A stretch of 64,000 bases of DNA. Source: Anser cygnoides. Lineage: Eukaryota; Chordata; Aves; Anseriformes; Anatidae. Positions 39,867-49,574 of the stretch are shown piece after piece. The position numbers were made by a program, and so were the translations under genes. The number at the start of each line of letters is the position of its first letter. Position 1 is the stretch's first letter. The notes below the pieces were generated by a model. The model ran no database searches, had not been told where the DNA came from, and worked only from the letters and a program-made list of their open reading frames with translations. The DNA lies in the NCBI RefSeq assembly GCF_040182565.1, contig NC_089890.1, positions 12,175,001 through 12,239,000 of the forward strand. Direction: 5' to 3'.

Positions 39867-39935
39867 CACACGCACACAGATACACACAGATACACACACA
39901 CATACACAGATATACACACACACGCACACACACAC
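39867..39935. repeat. Imperfect (CA)n microsatellite
   Basis: About 69 bases of CA repeats interrupted by 'gata' and single changes, at the left shore of the CpG island. It generates long spurious Thr/His and Cys/Val frames. Confidence 0.93.
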
Positions 39936-40047
39936 CCCAGGTCAGTGCCCGCCGTTTCCCTCCTGCGGAGCCGCTCGCCCCGCTGAGGCGCGCCAAGCCC
40001 CTACCGCTCCAGCCGCCGGCACGGGCACGGCTCTGAGAACGCCAGGC

Positions 40048-40087
40048 TATAAATACCGCTACCGATCAGATGCGATGCGTATTTATA
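40048..40087. promoter_or_regulatory. Inverted pair of TATA-like boxes
   Basis: TATAAATAC at 40048-40056 and its exact reverse complement GTATTTATA at 40079-40087 lie 22 bases apart at the edge of the island. Each could act as a TATA box on its own strand. Functionality is uncertain because the NLK leader is over 1 kb away. Confidence 0.35.
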
Positions 40088-40124
40088 CAGCTAAGGGGGA
40101 ACTGGCAAAGCTGAGTTTATGGTG

Positions 40125-40153
<29 letters not shown>
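40125..40153. repeat. T29 homopolymer
   Basis: Twenty-nine uninterrupted T on the plus strand inside the island. It may be an old poly(A) tail of a minus-strand insertion, but no retrocopy is recognisable beside it. Likely length-polymorphic. Confidence 0.9.
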
Positions 40154-40157
<4 letters not shown>

Positions 40158-40463
40158 CCTCTATGTTTTCGGGAACGGTACCGGCACTGCACGGACTAAC
40201 GGCACGAGGGAGCCGAACCCAGCGGATCCGCACCGCCCCTCACCAGCACGGACTTCGGCGCTGAGGCGGCGGCTGGGCGGGAAGCAGCGCCCGGCACGGG
40301 GCCGGCGCCTGACGGGAGCCCGGGGGCGCCGCCGGGGCCCTGCGCGACCCGGCCCGGCCCTGGGCTGCTCAGCCGCGGGGTCCCCGCCGAGCTCAGCCCC
40401 GCCGCTCCCAGCGGCTGCCGCTGCAACGGGCCCGCTCCGCTCGGCCCCGGGGGCACGGGGACA

Positions 40464-40487
40464 GGGACGGGACGGGACGGGACGGGC
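40464..40487 (+). repeat. (GGGAC)n tract, G-quadruplex candidate
   Basis: Five consecutive GGG runs separated by 'ac' satisfy the usual G-quadruplex pattern with two-base loops on the plus strand. Confidence 0.7.
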
Positions 40488-40649
40488 CCAGCCCCGCCGT
40501 GAGGCGCCGTGAGGCGGCCCGGCCGTGCGCGGGAAGCGGCTCTGGGCCCGCGGGGCAGCGCCTGAGGTACGGGGCCGCCCCTCCCCACCCCGCGCCCGCC
40601 GCGACCTCCGCGCCCTGCCGCGTCCTCAGCTGACCCCGCCCCCCCGGCG

Positions 40650-41258
40650 CCATTGGCCCCTCCCGCCGCCCGTCAGCGGCTCCCCCGCCTCCCATTGGCC
40701 GCTGCCCACCTGCGGCCGGGCGCCCCAGAGGCTTCCCCCGGCCGCCGCCCGGCGCCTCGCGCTGCCATTCGCGGGACGCGGCCCCTCGGCCGGCGCCGCC
40801 GCCGGGCACTGGCGAGCAGAGCTGTCAGTCACGGCGCCGCCCGGCCCCCGAGCTCCATTGGCCCAGTAACCCCTTTTCGGGCTTTCGCCTGCCCTCATTG
40901 GCTGAGGGGATCGGATAGGGAGCCGCGGTTGGGCGAAAAGCGGGTCTCGGGGGCGGGACGCGGCCCGGAGCGAGAGCCGATTGGCCGGCGGGCCGGAGCG
41001 GCGCCCCGCGATTGGCAGGAGAGGCGGAGAAGGCGGGGCCGCCCGGGGTGAGGGTTGTATGAGGTGAGGGAATCTCGCGGGGTCTCGCCAGCGCCGGGCG
41101 CGGAGGCGCGCGGTGATTGGGCGGCGGGGGTCACGGGGGCGGGACTGAGTCAGGGAGTCTCCGCGGCGGCCGAGCCCTATGGGCCGGCCGAGCCGGGTCC
41201 CGCTCGGTGATTGGGTGGGGGCGGCTCTCGCGGAGCCTGGCGGGCCGGGCCCCATTGG
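40650..41258. promoter_or_regulatory. Cluster of nine inverted CCAAT (NF-Y) boxes
   Basis: ATTGG starts at 40652, 40694, 40857, 40897, 40980, 41011, 41116, 41210 and 41254. All read ATTGG on the plus strand, and most have flanking bases that fit the NF-Y consensus (CCATTGGC, CGATTGGC). I saw no CCAAT in the opposite orientation here. NF-Y clusters are typical of strong, often bidirectional CpG-island promoters. Several spacings (31, 42, 83, 94, 105) are near whole helical turns. Confidence 0.8.
41146..41152. promoter_or_regulatory. AP-1 consensus site TGAGTCA
   Basis: Exact palindromic TGAGTCA between NF-Y boxes seven and eight. It fits Fos/Jun or related bZIP input to the NLK promoter. Confidence 0.5.
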
Positions 41259-41372
41259 CTGCGGGCGGGCGTCGGGCGCGCGCCCCGCATGGGGGCGGGG
41301 GGGCCCGGCGGGGGGAGGGCAGGCCGGGTGCGCGTGCCCGCCGTGCGCTGCGCGCTGGGGCTCCGGCAGGAG

Positions 41373-41643
41373 GTGAGTGCCGGGGGTGCCGCCGCCGGGG
41401 GGGGGAGCGGGGGGGGCGCGCGCGGCCGGGGGGCGGAGCGGCGCTGAGCGGCGGGGCCCCACCGCCCGCCGCCCCCGCCGCGCACCGAGCCCCCCCCCCC
41501 GCCCCCCCGCACGCCCCCAGCCCCCGCCGGGCCGGGCCGGGCCGGGCCGTGCTGTCAGGGCGCCGCCGCCCCTCGGCCCCCCCGTCCCCTCCGGGCCGCC
41601 CCCTGACGCCGCGCCGTTGTGTGTGTGTGTGTGTGTGTTGCAG
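41373..41643 (+). other. NLK: Probable NLK 5' UTR intron (271 bases)
   Basis: A textbook donor AG|GTGAGT lies at 41372/41373 and an acceptor TTGCAG|GCC ends at 41643. The donor is followed by long G runs and the acceptor is preceded by (GT)10 rather than a pyrimidine tract. Splicing would remove a very GC-rich segment from the leader. Inferred from signals only; an unspliced leader or a start site inside this interval is possible. Confidence 0.45.
41619..41638 (+). repeat. (GT)10 microsatellite at candidate splice acceptor
   Basis: Ten GT units end two bases before the TGCAG acceptor of the candidate 5' UTR intron. In RNA this is a UG repeat, the binding preference of TDP-43 and CELF proteins. 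Confidence 0.9.
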
Positions 41644-41719
41644 GCCTTCGAGGAAAAAGTTGCGAAGTGGCGAGTGGCCCGCCCCGCGGCCGGCGGCAGG
41701 TGCCCGGCAGGAGGCAGCG

Positions 41720-42143
41720 ATGTAGGAGGCGCGGGAGGCCCGAGGAGATAAGTGGGGATGTGGGCATGGCGCGGGTAGGCTCGGCACGGCGCGCACCGGC
41801 TTCCAGGGCAGCGGCTCCGAGCCCTCCCCCCGCGGGGAAGGGGCATCGAGCGCGGTTGCTTTAAAAAAAAAAAAAAAAAGAGAGGAAAAAATAAAAATAA
41901 AAGACGTGCGGACAAAGCAGACCCGCCCCGGCCCGCCGCCCGAGGATGGAGCTCCAGTAGCCGGCCGGGGGGCACAGGGGTTCGCTGGGGGCCGCGCGCA
42001 CATGAAGACCCCGCGAGCGCCCGGCGGCACCAGGAGATAAGGCCCGAGGGGCTCGATGTTCCGCAAGGTGGGCCGCGTGTGGTGAGACCCAACTTCTGGT
42101 GAAGTGTGGCGAATCTCGGTTTTATGGCCAAATGACAGCTTGA
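41720..42143 (+). promoter_or_regulatory. NLK: Cluster of eight upstream ORFs in the NLK leader
   Basis: Upstream ATG frames: 41720-41725 (ATG TAG, start-stop), 41758-41778 (six codons plus stop), 41766-41864 (32 codons plus stop), 41946-41960 (MELQ), 42002-42040 (12 codons plus stop), 42056-42085 (MFRKVGRVW), 42124-42135 (MAK) and 42132-42143 (MTA). All terminate before the NLK start at 42179. This density predicts strong translational repression and stress-responsive reinitiation. All eight lie after the candidate intron, so splicing would not remove them. Confidence 0.75.
41863..41903 (+). repeat. A-rich tract in the NLK leader
   Basis: Seventeen consecutive A are followed by 'gagaggaaaaaataaaaata'-type sequence within an otherwise very GC-rich leader. 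It could be an unstructured landing site or a PABP-binding element if transcribed. Confidence 0.85.
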
Positions 42144-42178
42144 CCCAGTTGTTGTCCAAGCCGGGGGCATTTTGTTGA

Positions 42179-42636
42179 ATGTCTCTCTGTGGCACGACGG
42201 CCAACGCAAAAATGATGGCGGCTTACAATGGCGGTACGTCCGCAGCAGCGGCAGGTCACCACCACCACCATCACCACCACCTTCCTCACCTCCCTCCTCC
42301 TCACCTCCATCACCACCACCACCCGCAGCATCACTTGCATCCAGGCTCTGCGGCTGCGGTACACCCCGTACAGCAGCATGCCTCTTCGGCGGCTGCGGCC
42401 GCGGCGGCTGCGGCCGCGGCCGCGGCGATGTTAAACCCAGGGCAGCAGCAGCCATATTTCCCATCACCGGCACCGGGTCAGGCCCCTGGACCAGCTGCAG
42501 CAGCCCCAGCTCAGGTACAAGCTGCAGCAGCTGCTGCAGTTAAAGCGCACCATCATCAGCACTCACAACATCCACAACAGCAACTGGATATTGAGCCGGA
42601 CAGACCTATTGGATACGGAGCCTTTGGTGTTGTCTG
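42179..42636 (+). CDS. NLK: NLK, Nemo-like kinase, coding exon 1
   Basis: Encodes residues 1-152 and two bases of codon 153 (Trp), ending at donor TG|GTGAGTAAAG. The protein starts MSLCGTTANAKMMAAYNGG. It has His tracts at 27-34 and 42-52, an uninterrupted Ala13 tract at 71-83, Pro/Gln/Ala-rich sequence to about 120 and another His/Gln stretch at 124-135. LDIEPDRPIGYGAFGVV opens the kinase domain, with the ATP-binding glycine loop GYGAFGVV at 145-152. This closely follows the N-terminal third of vertebrate NLK (about 527 residues), an atypical MAPK-like Ser/Thr kinase that phosphorylates TCF/LEF, FOXO and other regulators downstream of Wnt/TGF-beta/TAK1 signals. The remaining exons lie to the right of the window. 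The ATG has weak context; Met12 and Met13 follow in frame. A reverse-strand frame overlaps but is a composition artefact. Confidence 0.97.
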
Positions 42637-45600
42637 GTGAGTAAAGAAAAAAACTGAACCGATCTTTCCATTTTTATTTTTTTTTTAACCAAATCATAAT
42701 TCATTCTTGGTTTTGCCATTTGATCCAGAATACGAGAAAGCTGCTTACCACAGATTTTTTGTACTGGTTCTTCTCTCTTCTTAGAAAGTTGGCTTCGCTT
42801 GTTTCTCTTGGCAGAACGAGGCTTAGAGTGGTGAAGAGCAACCTCCCGTTAACAGGCCACACCGCCAGTCTTCTTTAAGATGAACGCAGCGTGTTTACAT
42901 GCCTTCTGTGCATTTAATTAGAATATGTATTCTGTTTAGCTAAGCTGTACTTCCTAAAATTTCAGGTTAACAAATGAGTATTAGAATATATGTTTTGACC
43001 TGACATAAGAGCTGGAAATTGAAAGCGTATGAAAATGTCTTCCTCCTTCAGTCACCTGTCAAGATCTTTGTCTAGGAGACGGCTTGACCTGCAGTGGTAT
43101 GCTATATGCTGCCTACAACAGAATATCTGAACTTTGCTCTCCTCTCATAAATGTAAATGGGATTTTCTGTCTACTGTACTACTGCCTACAGCTCTTTTAT
43201 TCCCCCAGCTGCTGTTTCAGAGGATTTTGTCAGTGGATCGTAATCTCTTCTAATATATTTTGTGACCACCTTAATGTAATGTATGCAATTATTGCCCTTC
43301 AGGATCACTGAGGCGAAGCTAGAGTGATTTTTGAGTAGTTTTTTATAAGCCGTTGCCAGATTTACCCCGTTCTGTAAAGCTCTGTGGAACCGTAGGAGAT
43401 GCCCGGGTTTTGTTTTTGAGAGCAAGCGTACTGCAGCGCGCTTCCTGTGCAGGGAACACCAAGTCTGAAGTGGGTAACTGTGGCGCGTCCCTGCAGAGCT
43501 TGCCTCGGCGCTCGGTCGGTGTGACTTTGTGTTGCTTGAGGAGTTCTGCTTCAGGTACTGCCCGTGCTTGGACTGTACCGAGGCAGAAGTGCCGTGCGCC
43601 TGGGGTCGTGGCCGCTGGCGGCGTGCAGCGCAGAGAGCTTCGTGGTACGGGGCTGGGAGCACGGCACGGTAGTTCCTCGCCCCTGCCCTGGCACGGGTCG
43701 CGGCAGTATTTGCAATAAACCGTCTTTCCTAGGAGAAGCGAGGGCTAGGCGTAGCTTGGTGTTAGAGCTGATCCTGTGCCCCTGAACTCAGCAGGTCCAG
43801 GAAGTTCAGCTGAGCGCCGACTTTTCAAAGTCGGGGGGTGCTGTTGTGCAGCCGGCGCTGCGCTGCTCTCGCTGCGATAGCGTACAGAAGTCTATGAAAG
43901 AACGGAAACTGAGAAGAAATCTTTAAAATATGTATCTAAAGATTATTTCCATCTGCTTGTGTATTTATTTCTGGATAAAGTGTTTTTTTCTCTTTAATCT
44001 TAATTGTTACAGGCTGGCTTAAATGTAGGGTGTTATGTAAGATCAGACCTCGCTGTCGTTGGTTTCTAACATTTTGTTTACCTCTACATATTTCCTGGGG
44101 ATCTTTATTTTTCTCAATTTTATTTGCCAAAAAAGATCTTTGCCAAGAGAGATCTCTTTTGTAATATTCAGTAGAATAAAAGGTTACGTTTGCATATTTA
44201 AATATCATATCATTAAGAATGCTGAGGAAAAAAAGTGTAGAAGTAAGGAGGGTCTGCAGGGACTGAGGCCGGGCAGGATGCTGCCAGAAGTGCCCCTTGG
44301 TCCCCAGACCCCCGGCTGTCCAGCTGCACCCACACAAACAGGAATTGCCACTGGTGAGACTGTGTTTGCAAAGTTGTAACTACAGCTTTTACTTCAAGAT
44401 AATAATAATTTTGTGGCCTTTTTATTTTTTTAAAGGCGGTGGGGGTGTTAAATGAACTAAAAGCAGAAGCCTGGAGGTCAGATCTCCTTCGTAAAGTTCT
44501 AACTCTGTACAGACTGAGAACATAATCGGCTGAAATCCAGTTCCTCTTTGCTCACGTGTGTTTGAGTTCTGTGGTCACTGTTAGGTTTTTGGCATCTCGT
44601 ATTAACTTCTGCAAGTGAATGGGTACTGCATTTGGGAGTCTGTGTGTCAGCAAGAGTTAAGCTGAATTTTAGATTTCATTCAAACCGTGAAAGCATGCCT
44701 GTGTAATTTAATTCCGGCCGTATAAGATAATGGAACTGAACATAAACATTGAGTTGGGTATTTACACTTCGGGTTAACTTAGACATGAAAAAATGCATAC
44801 TTTGGTGCAAATGTAACGTTAAATTTTCAGCAAGATAAGGCCTAAGCTGCTTGTGAATAAGGATTCTGTTGCGTGTCTGTCTCTCTTCCTGAGCACTTAC
44901 CGGCACTGATAAATAACTGAAAAGTTCATGTATGTATTGCTGAGGGAAACTGGTGTTGTTCGACGGGCAGTTAAGTATTTGAACGAGTAGTCTTTCATCT
45001 CACTGCTGCGATGTGTCACCGTGTTGTCTAGAAAGATGCAGCTTGTGCTGCAGTTAGGCTTAGCTCCTCAGAGAAGCCATTGGCAGGGAGCGGTACTGAG
45101 TTTCCCGTTAGGTTACTGGGAGAGATTTTGTCTTGGCGTTGAGTTCGCGTTCGTCATTAGCTCGTTTGTCTGGTGCTTTATGATGTGTTGGGGTTGCTAA
45201 TGTGCTGCTGGAGTTTGTCACTCACGAAGAGCTGAAGCATCGTGCTTCAGCATTTTCATGATTAACTCCTGCACTCTCAGTGGCGTACACAGGCTGTGTC
45301 CGTGGTTATCTAGACACCAGTAGGTCCTAAATGAACTGTCCTGGGCACCTCTCCTGTGACTGAGTGTTGATTTTAACGTGAACTTCACCCAAACTGGCGA
45401 AGTAGAAAGGAGTCTCTTCAACAGTCACCGTTAAATTGCTGCCTTGATAGAGCGAGGGTTTGAAGCTGGCATTGCGCGTGCTGTCGCCTCGCTGCTCCTG
45501 CACACGCAGCAGCGTGGGGGTGGCAGGGGAGGTGCTGAGGCAGGAGGCGTACGGGGGCCTCCCACCAGCTCCTGCGGGTTTGCTGAGTGGAGTTCTGCTC

Positions 45601-48600
45601 TGGCGGAGGGCCGAGAGCTGAGCTGTGTACCTGTCCTGCTGACAACATCTGAAAATACTGGGGAAATAAATCCAGATTTTAGTTTCAGTGAAAGCTCCGT
45701 GCCCCACGTTTCAAAATGCGTATCTGGTGTTGGGAAGCCTTGTGTATATCCTAGGAATGAGGAGCTGTCCTTTGCAGAAGTGCTCCCTGTTTTGCTGGGC
45801 AGACATGCTACTGCCATCTGGTGGGATCCTTAAAAATAAGAGCGATAAAAAAATGCTGTGAACCTGGCTCGGGAGTGAGGGGCGAAGACTCGATACATCT
45901 GCAAGAGGAGCTCGTGCTGCTTTCACGCCAGGTGCCGAGAGCAGAGGAAAGCTGCAGCTCCCGTGGAGGCAGGCGGGGAAGGATTACTTTTGTTGCTGGT
46001 TCAAGCTGCTGGGATTGTATGGGAAGGTCTCGCTGGTTGGGGTACGTCCACTCCCTGAGGGTGAGAACCTGCGCCTCTGTAAGGTGTGTGGGGATGGGGT
46101 TTGTCATGTACGTGTCTCTAATTGCGAAAAGTTATCATCAAAGATTATGAAATCAGGCAATCTGCTTTATTACTACAAAAACTGTGTCAGAAGACACACA
46201 TCTCTGGGGTACAAATGACAACAGAAAAAAGATGTAAGTTTGTTTTTTAAAAAGGCCTGATTTATGTGATTTTAATTTGCAGTGTGGTTTTCAATGTATT
46301 TGTTTCTAATGCTTTTTATCCAGAAAGGCAAAGAGCAGTATAATGTTGCAAATAGTTTGGCTCTTGATTTTAAGATAGTACAATATGTATAGGCTGTTTT
46401 TAATGGCAGAAATAATTTAGTTTAATTTTATACTTAGTTCCTGGCCTTCAAAGGCCTGAAATCACTACGGTCAATGCTAAGTAAAAATTGAAAAAAATAC
46501 TGCATATAATTGATCCATGTGTGTACCCTAGAACAATTTAATGCGAGCTTTATCATGGTGCTGATCCTAAGCAGAGCAGTAGGACAGTCATTGTTAGGAC
46601 AAACCGCTAACCTCCCGACCGATACTGGGAGGGAATGCCTCGTGCTGAGCAAGTAAGCAATGTAGCTCATTTGTTCGGGACAAAATTGCTGGAATATGTA
46701 TTAGAAAAAAAAAAAAGAGGTTACAGCTTCAAAAAGCATATGAGTAACTGCAGGAGAAGTTCCCCTCTGAGGTGTGATGGTGCTGCGAACCCAGGTGATG
46801 TTTTGCATGGTTAATGCAAATGATAATGCAAAAGTCCGGTCTGGTAATTGTGGAAAGCTTACGGAAAGTTCAATTAGTAAAATCTGGTTTATGAAACCTT
46901 TAAAGTCTTGTGGGTGTGAGAGATTTTTTTCCAAGTTAAAGTTGTTTGTATCATAGTCTTTTTCCAGTCCCTCAGAACTCACCTGCTAGTGGAGTTTTGT
47001 GAACGTTGGGGAAAAAATACCCTGGTTTAGTATTAGCACTTGGATGGACAATTGTGTTGCTGTAAACTATTTCGTCTGCCGTTTTGTGTTAATCTAAATT
47101 GACTTTTTAAATTATTGATTAAACAAAAAGCAACCTACAGAAGGAGTCTGAAATTAACCGTGGTATTTTCATTGTGAATGGGGCTGAGGACAAAAGAACT
47201 GTAGGTGGGCAGTGGTATCCCCGATCGATGTATGTATCCACCAGAAATCGGATAAAGAGCCCCTGGGAGCTCACCTGGGCCAGTGCTGGTATCCGGGAGA
47301 AGAAGGTCCCTACAAAACTTTCCAACTAAGCAAATGCAAGACAAATCCAAAGAGCACTTTAACTTACTGGTGTTACGCCTGGCTAAGATGTGACAACAGT
47401 ACTATTCACCTGTATAACGTGGGGTTTTTTGTAAGGGTAGAAAACATCCGTGTGTGGCACGATGTGTTGATTTTTGGTGTAGTAAGATTGAAACAACCGT
47501 GCCCCCAGGGTGCTGAGGTAAAAGAAACCCATCCAGTAACTTCTTGGGTGTAAATGAGGCGCTGGGAACTGGGCGGAATTCTATCCAAGTGATGCACCAG
47601 GTTGTTCGTTATTGTCTTGTAGGATGATGCAAGGGGGAAGGAACGTGGATGATATTTTTTCCTCAAAGTTGGGCAAGGACCACGTGAAGTAAATCAGTTC
47701 GCTGTAGTTTACGCCCAGGTCAGCGTTTTACAGGTCACTCGCAGCGCCCGTTCTGCCGCGGCACCTACCGGTCGTGCTGTTGGTGCCCACGTGAAGCTGC
47801 CCGCTGGCAGGGCAGGTCGTGGTGCCGCTCCGTGTCTTCTCTTCCCTCTCAGCTCCACAAATGTTACGGCAGAACAGCCTGTAACTGAATCGACAACCCA
47901 ATACTGATTTTTCAGACGTGTTTCAGATGTTCTTTCCCCCTCTCTCCTCACGTACTTTTTCACTTCTTTTAAAGAGAGTTTAAGTTGTCCCTCTCAGCAG
48001 CCAGCAAACAGATGCCTCTGGTGTTTGTAAATGGAATATCAGAAGTAATGTAAAAAGCAGGATCTATATTCAAAACAACTTGCAGGGTTTACTGAAAGCC
48101 CATTTATTTCTGGTCAAAAGAATTCAATAAAAAGAAACTGGGCTCAGTTACTGCGATTTCCACTGTAACATTTAGAATTTAGGGGTAAGCGCTTGGTCCA
48201 AGCTTAAGTTATAAATATTATTACAAGAGTAATCTGTCCGAAAATGTTTGGCTTTCGTTTCTGCAACGCAAGTATGTGGTGTGCCTGGTACTATTGCTTG
48301 ACAGTCGATGTCCATTTAAAATTCCTGTTACGGATTATTTAATGACTGTAAGCAGTGAGTAAGCTCTCTTGCTCGGTACCAACTTTACGGAGCTGTAAGC
48401 ACGCCCTGTAAACAAACAGCAGGCTGACTGTCCAGCCTGCGCTTGGACTCGCCAGTTCGAGCCTGTCCCGACTTACCTGCGCAGCTGGGAAGTTCTTTAG
48501 GAAGTAAATAATGGCCTTTGGAGTCGGAGCTTCAGCGCTGCGCCGGCAGCCAGGCTCGTTAGCGCTGCTGCGGGCCGGCGGGTTTCGAGGTGCTGGGCCC

Positions 48601-49544
48601 ACTGAGCCCCGTTAAGGGTTAGGGGGGCGAGGGTGTCCCACGCGTGTGCCAGGGGGCGGCGGGGGCAGCCTGCGGAGGATGGGACGGGGACGGGTTAGGT
48701 GGGGACACGGCACTGTGCTGCGTGCAGCAGCCGCTGCCATCGCTCGCTCGTGTCTATCGTGGCGCCCTGGCTCGGGGCTGGCGGTTCTCTTGCCTGGGCC
48801 GGAGCAGCGCGGGTTGGTTTTTGAGCCCAGGAACAGGCCCTGTCGCGCGCTCCTGAAGTTGTCTCGTGTGGATGTGTTCGGCTGCTCTACGAAGCTTTAA
48901 GTGCAGTAGGTGTAGGCAGAGTCCTAGCATTGTAATTTGAAAGTACATCGCGTAGTAGAGGCTGCAAATTTCGCCGTATTGTGAGTCAAACCAACTATTA
49001 CGTCCAATTCTGTAAAGTAGACCCCCGGGTGAGGTAGTAGATGCTTAAATGAAAGTGGCTTATGACAGGCAGTACAAATACGTATGTAAAGGACAGAGGC
49101 TTATGTTGTTAATGCATTTATTTATTGATAATAGTATTTAACTGTAATAAGCAGTAACAAGGAAAAAGTGAATGCGAGTGGAAGTGGATGGGATGGGGAG
49201 TGAATGGGTAGTAGCTGAAGGTGGTGCGAACCATGGCGATTACCTGCTATCTAGATATGGAGAGGCTATAAAAATTAGCGTTGTGTCAGTAGGCCATGCT
49301 TTTTAAAAAATGCCACAAGTAATAACCTTCTCCTTAAAATACATTTCTTCCCTTTGTTCTAACTGCTCCTTTTCCTCTCCTCCACCCCTTTTTCTTACTT
49401 TCCAGTGTTGGCTGTGGTACTTTCTGAAGTGCAGCTCGCCAGCAGCAAGTTTAAACGTCGACAGCAGTGTTTGGGTACGGGGCTCAGTGTGGACAATGCC
49501 AGCCACTCCTCTGCGGAAGGCTCTTGAGCTCTGTCTGCCACAGG

Positions 49545-49574
49545 GCAGCGGGCAGGGGCAGCGGGCAGGGGCAG
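49545..49574 (+). repeat. Tandem GC-rich 13-mer
   Basis: 'gcagcgggcagggg' is repeated with period 13 at 49545-49571, with the start of a third copy to 49574. Local minisatellite-like duplication in intron 1. Confidence 0.85.

Larger units (their letters stand above)
39960..42640. promoter_or_regulatory. NLK: CpG island promoter of NLK (possibly bidirectional)
   Basis: GC-rich, CpG-dense sequence begins near 39.6-40.0 kb and runs through the first NLK coding exon. It contains nine ATTGG boxes, several GC boxes (gggcggg), an AP-1 site and G-rich tracts. There is no TATA box close to the leader, typical of a dispersed housekeeping-type start. Only one strong island lies between the divergent genes LYRM9 and NLK, so it may serve both. 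The transcription start cannot be placed by sequence alone; 41.0-41.35 kb is most likely for NLK. Confidence 0.85.

Noticed and set aside
39640..40512. 290-codon plus-strand frame upstream of NLK
   Set aside because: Runs through a CA microsatellite and a T29 homopolymer (poly-Phe). A composition artefact.
40626..42473. 615-codon open frame on the minus strand (and a 357-codon one at 41131-42204) across the CpG island
   Set aside because: Low-complexity Pro/Arg/Gly/Ala/Ser protein caused by very high GC and few stop codons, antisense to the NLK leader and exon. No domain or splice support.
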